DNA from: Amaranthus tricolor
Taxonomy: Eukaryota; Streptophyta; Magnoliopsida; Caryophyllales; Amaranthaceae
Direction of reading: 5' to 3'
DNA: 64,000 nucleotides
Assembly (NCBI RefSeq): GCF_026212465.1
Contig: NC_080058.1
Coordinates: forward strand, 21,509,406-21,573,405
Every line of letters starts with the position of its first letter. Position 1 is the stretch's first letter. A program made the translations under genes and the position numbers. The notes beneath the pieces were generated by a model, which saw only the letters and a list, made by a program, of their open reading frames with translations, was not told the DNA's origin and made no database searches. Shown piece after piece: positions 59,964 to 64,000 of the stretch.

Positions 59964-61664
59964 TAGCTTAAACTTGGTTTGTTTTACACGAAACTTGGCA
60001 CACAACACTATTTCGTATATATTATTGTCTTGAAGTGGTTAGAATTGAAAATCATAGTCATATGCTAGAAATTACTTGTTAAGTTGCGATTTTAAGAGTT
60101 TTTAAGCGTTTTGGCACTTTTGGGCATAAAGTAGCTTAAACTTGGTTTGTATTGCACGAAACTTAGCACACAACACTATTTGGTATATATATTATTGTTT
60201 TTAAGTGGTTCGAATTGATAATCATAGTCATATGCTTGAAATTATGTGTTAAGTTGCGATTTTAGGGTTTTTAAGCGTTTTTGGCACTTTTGCGCATAAA
60301 GTAGCTCAAATTTGGTTTGTTTTACAAAAAACTTGACACACAACACTATTAGGAATATATTAATGTGTTGAAGTTGTTAGAATTGAAAATCATAGTCATA
60401 TGCAAAAAATTACTTGTAATTTGCGATTTTAAGGGTTTTTAAGCGTTTTTGGCACTTTTGCGCGTAAAGTAGCTCGCTCAAACTTGGTTTGTTTTGCACG
60501 AAACTTGGCATACAACACTATTTGGTATATATTATTGTGTTGCAGTGGTTAGAATAGAAAATCATAGTGAAATGCTAGATATTACGTGTTAAGTTGCGAT
60601 TTAAAGGGTTTTTCAGCGTTTTTGGCACTTGTGCGCATAAAGTAACTCAAACTTGTTTTGTTTTGCACGAAACTTGGCACAGAACACTATTTGGTTTATA
60701 TTATTGGGTTGAAGTGGTTATAATTTAAAATCATAGTGATCTGCTAGAAATTACGTGTTAAGTTGCGATTTTAAAGGTTTTTAAACGTTTTTGGCACTTT
60801 TGCGCATAAAGTACCTCTTTCAAACTTGTTTTGTTTTGCACGAAACTTGGCATACAACACTATTTGGTATATATATTATTGTGTTGCAGTGGTTAGAATT
60901 GAAAATCATAGTGAAATATTAGAAATTACGTATTATTGCGATTTTAAGGGTTTTTAAGCGTTTTTGGCGCTTGAGCGCATAAAGTAGCTCAAACATGGTT
61001 TGTATTGCACGAAACTTTGCACACAACACTATTTAGTATATATTATTATATTGAAGTGGTTATAATTGATAATCATAGTCATATGCTAGAAATCACGTGC
61101 TAAGTTGCGATTTTAAGGGTTTTTAAGCGTTTTTGACACTTTTGCGCATAAAGTAGCTCAAACTTGGTTTGATTTACAAAAAACACGACACACAAAACTA
61201 TTAGGTATATATTATTGTGTTGAAGTGGTTAGAAATGAAAATCATAGTCATATGCAAAAAATTACTTGTTAAGTTGCGATTTTAAGGGTTTTTAAGCGTT
61301 TTTGGCACTTTTGCGCGTAAAGTAGGTCGCTCAAACTTGGTTTGTTTTGCACGAAACATGGCATACAACACTATTTGGTATATATTATTGTGTTGCAGTG
61401 GTTAGAATAGAAAATCATAGTGAAATACTAGATATTACGTGTTAAGTTGCGATTTAAAGGGTTTTTAAGCGTTTTTGGCACTTGTGCGCACAAAGTAACT
61501 CAAACTTGTTTTGTTTTGCACGAAACATGGCACACAACACTATTTGGTTTATATTATTGGGTTGAAGTGGTTATAATTTAAAATCATAGTCATCTGCTAG
61601 GAATTACGTGTTAAGTTGCGATTTTAAAGGTTTTTAAACGTTTTTCGCACTTTTGCGCATAAAG

Positions 61665-62051
61665 TGAAATTTTTTATTAATCACAAAACTAAATCCATAT
61701 ACATGAGAGATGACCTCTATTTATAGGTTTCTAGCTAGCTAACGGCTATAAACATCACGTGCTATACAATATGCCTCTTAAAACTGAAATTAAAAACAAG
61801 AACACTTGGGCACTAATCAGGACCGATCAGTAACTAGCCCAGCTTGCGCGCGTATGCTAGTGAGTTGTGTGCTTCACAATCATGGTTCTTGGGATTTGAT
61901 GGCTTGGCTCATGTATGGAGATCACATTTCCATGGTTGTTTGCATCCAGGTCTCCTTGGTTAACGCTCCAACCACGCGGCAAGGTAGGCTGGTCAGTGGG
62001 TAGGCTGCTGTCCTGTTCTGCCCTCTTTGTTGTTTCTTGGTTTGTTATTGA
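61665..62051. repeat. 387-bp segment in the satellite, copy 5
   Basis: Same junctions. Starts TGAAATTTTTTATTAATCAC, so the GAATTC near the start is lost. Ten monomers separate it from copy 4. Confidence 0.95.
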
Positions 62052-63072
62052 TAGCTCAAACTTGGTTGGTTTTGCACGAAACTTGGCACACAACACTATT
62101 TGGTATATATATTTTTTTCTTGAAGTGGTTAGAATTGAAAATCATAGTCATATGCTAGAAATTACATGTTAAGTTGCGATTTTAAGAGTTTTTAAGCGCT
62201 TTTGGCACTTTTGCGCATATAGTAGCTTAAACTTGGTTTGTATTGCACGAAATTTGGCAAAAAACACTATTTGGTATATATATTATTTTTTTAAGTTGTT
62301 CGAATTGATAATCATAGTCATATGCTAGAAATTATTTGTTATGTTGCGATTTTAAGGGTTTTAAAGCGTTTTTGGCACTTTTGCGTATAAAGTAGCACAA
62401 ACTTGGTTTGTTTTACACAAAACATGGCGCACAACACTATTAGGTATATATTATTGTGTTGAAGTTGTTAGAATTGAAAATCATAGTCATATGCTAAAAA
62501 TTATGTGTTAAGTTGCTATGTTAAGGGTTTTTAAGCGTTTTTGGCACTTGTGCGCATAAAGTAGCTCAAACTTGGTTTGTATTGCACGAAACTTTGCACA
62601 CAAAACTATTTAGTATATATTATTATATTGAAGTGGTTATAATTGATAATCATAGTCATATGCTAGAAATCACGTGTTAAGTTGCGATTTTAAGGGTTTT
62701 TAAGCGTTTTTGGCACTTTTGCGCGTAAAGTAGGTCGCTCAAACTTGGTTTGTTTTGCACGAAACTTGGCATACAACACTATTTGGTATATATTATTGTG
62801 TTGCACTGGTTAGAATAGAAAATCATAGTGAAATAATAGATATTACGTGTTAAGTTGCGATTTAAAGGGTTTTTAAGCGTTTTTGGCACTTGTGCGCACA
62901 AAGTAACTCAAACTTGTTTTGTTTTGCACGAAACTTGGCACACAACACTATTTGGTTTATATTATTGGGTTGAAGTGGTTATAATTTAAAATCATAGTCA
63001 TCTGCTAGGAATTACGTGTTAAGCTGCGATTTTAAAGGTTTTTAAACGTTTTTCGCACTTTTGCGCATAAAG

Positions 63073-63459
63073 TGAAAATTTTTATTAATCACAAAACTAA
63101 ATCCATATACATGAGAGATGACCTCTATTTATACGTTTCTAGCTAGCTAACGGCTATAAACATCACGTGCTATACAATATGCCTCTTAAAACTGAAATTA
63201 AAAACAAGAACACTTGGGCACTAATCAGGACGGATCAGTAACTAGCCCAGCTTGCGCGCGTATGCTATTGAGCTGTGTGCTTCACAATCATGGTTCTTGG
63301 GATTTGATGGCTTGGCTAATGTATGGAGATCACATTTCCATGGTTGTTTGCATCCAGGTCTCCTTGGTTAACGCTCCAACCACGCGGCAAGGTAGGCTGG
63401 TCAGTGGGTAGGCTGCTGTCTTGTTCTGCCCTCTTTGTTGTTTCTTGGTTTGTTATTGA
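63073..63459. repeat. 387-bp segment in the satellite, copy 6
   Basis: Same junctions and the same variant start as copy 5 (TGAAAATTTTTATTAATCAC). Six monomers separate it from copy 5. The TATA region here reads CGTATAAATAGAGG on the minus strand. Confidence 0.95.
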
Positions 63460-64000
63460 TAGCTCAAACTTGGTTGGTTTTGCACGAAACTTGGCACACA
63501 ACACTATTTGGTATATATATTTTTTTCTTGAAGTGGTTAGAATTGAAAATCATAGTCATATGCTAGAAATTACATGTTAAGTTGCGATTTTAAGAGTTTT
63601 TAAGCGCTTTTGGCACTTTTGCGCATATAGTAGCTTAAACTTGGTTTGTAATGCACGAAATTTGGCAAAAAACACTATTTGGTATATATATTATTTTTTT
63701 AAGTTGTTCGAATTGATAATCATAGTCATATGCTAGAAATTATTTGTTAAGTTGCGATTTTAAGGGTTTTAAAGCGTTTTTGGCACTTTTGCGTATAAAG
63801 TAGCACAAACTTGGTTTGTTTTACACAAAACATGGCGCACAACACTATTAGGTATATATTATTGTGTTGAAGTTGTTAGAATTGAAAATCATAGTCATAT
63901 GCTAAAAATTATGTGTTAAGTTGCTATTTTAAGGGTTTTTAAGCGTTTTTGGCTCTTGTGCGCATAAAGTAGCTCAAACTTGGTTTGTATTGCACGAAAC

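Larger units (their letters stand above)
56264..64000 (+). repeat. Satellite array, right part, continuing past the window end
   Basis: 169-170-bp head-to-tail monomers (for example AAACT starts at 56772, 56941 and 57111), with some 173-175-bp variants carrying GCTCGCTC. Five more copies of the 387-bp segment lie at 57446, 58512, 59578, 61665 and 63073. Two adjacent 1066-bp periods (57446-59577) are nearly identical, as are stretches around 61665 and 63073, so amplification was recent and in large units. No gene. Confidence 0.97.

Noticed and set aside
46206..64000. Regular repeats at first sight like a CRISPR array
   Set aside because: The whole 170-bp unit is repeated with no unique spacers, in a plant nuclear context with splice sites and retrotransposons; it is a satellite.

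Overview
This window is nuclear DNA from a flowering plant, most likely a eudicot. It is AT-rich, has spliced genes with GT-AG introns, and carries the usual plant transposon families (Ty1/copia, Ty3/gypsy chromovirus, Retand and Athila-like, CACTA, hAT-like, MULE-like and Stowaway-like). I cannot name the species from sequence alone. Only one ordinary host gene is visible: a complete four-exon monosaccharide/proton symporter of the STP family (2575-5484, closest in my reading to Arabidopsis STP7). I saw no rRNA or tRNA gene and no CRISPR array.

Layout. 1-8.6 kb: a long (TA)n tract, an hAT-like remnant, two Stowaway-like MITEs, the STP gene, and a 1.05-kb foldback (MULE-like) element with about 330-bp inverted ends. 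8.8-14.3 kb: a non-autonomous LTR element (LARD-like) on the minus strand with target duplication CATGT. 14.3-17.9 kb: a decayed Retand/Tat gypsy (primer site, gag, protease, RT). 17.9-20.05 kb: a decayed chromovirus fragment on the minus strand. 20.05-25.57 kb: an Athila-like gag-protease element without pol whose LTR and tail are related to the 8.8-kb LARD.

25.57 kb to the end is one large nest. Its base is a CACTA (En/Spm) transposon on the plus strand, with subterminal GCTGCGG repeats, a DDE transposase pseudogene, then a TNP1-like/Ulp1-protease pseudogene. A full-length Tekay-like gypsy (26534-38060, minus, duplication TTAAT) sits in its 5' intron. That gypsy is itself split in gag by a copia solo LTR (32980-34186, duplication CTTAG). 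An hAT-like element (42309-43276), a hairpin MITE and a 254-bp (TA)n tract interrupt the second CACTA gene. From 46206 to the window end runs a tandem array of 169-170-bp monomers. It is split by a 9.1-kb copia element of the same family as the solo LTR (47165-56263, minus, duplication CTTGG).

The most interesting observation is that the ~170-bp satellite starts inside the CACTA element. Two diverged monomers fill an intron at 41589-41925, and the large array begins exactly at the splice donor of an Ulp1 exon. Within the array a 387-bp foreign segment recurs six times, always at the same monomer position and separated by 9, 4, 4, 10 and 6 monomers. On the minus strand the segment has a G-box/TATA arrangement pointing into the monomers. 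This looks like a transposon intron that became a higher-order satellite carrying a promoter-like module.
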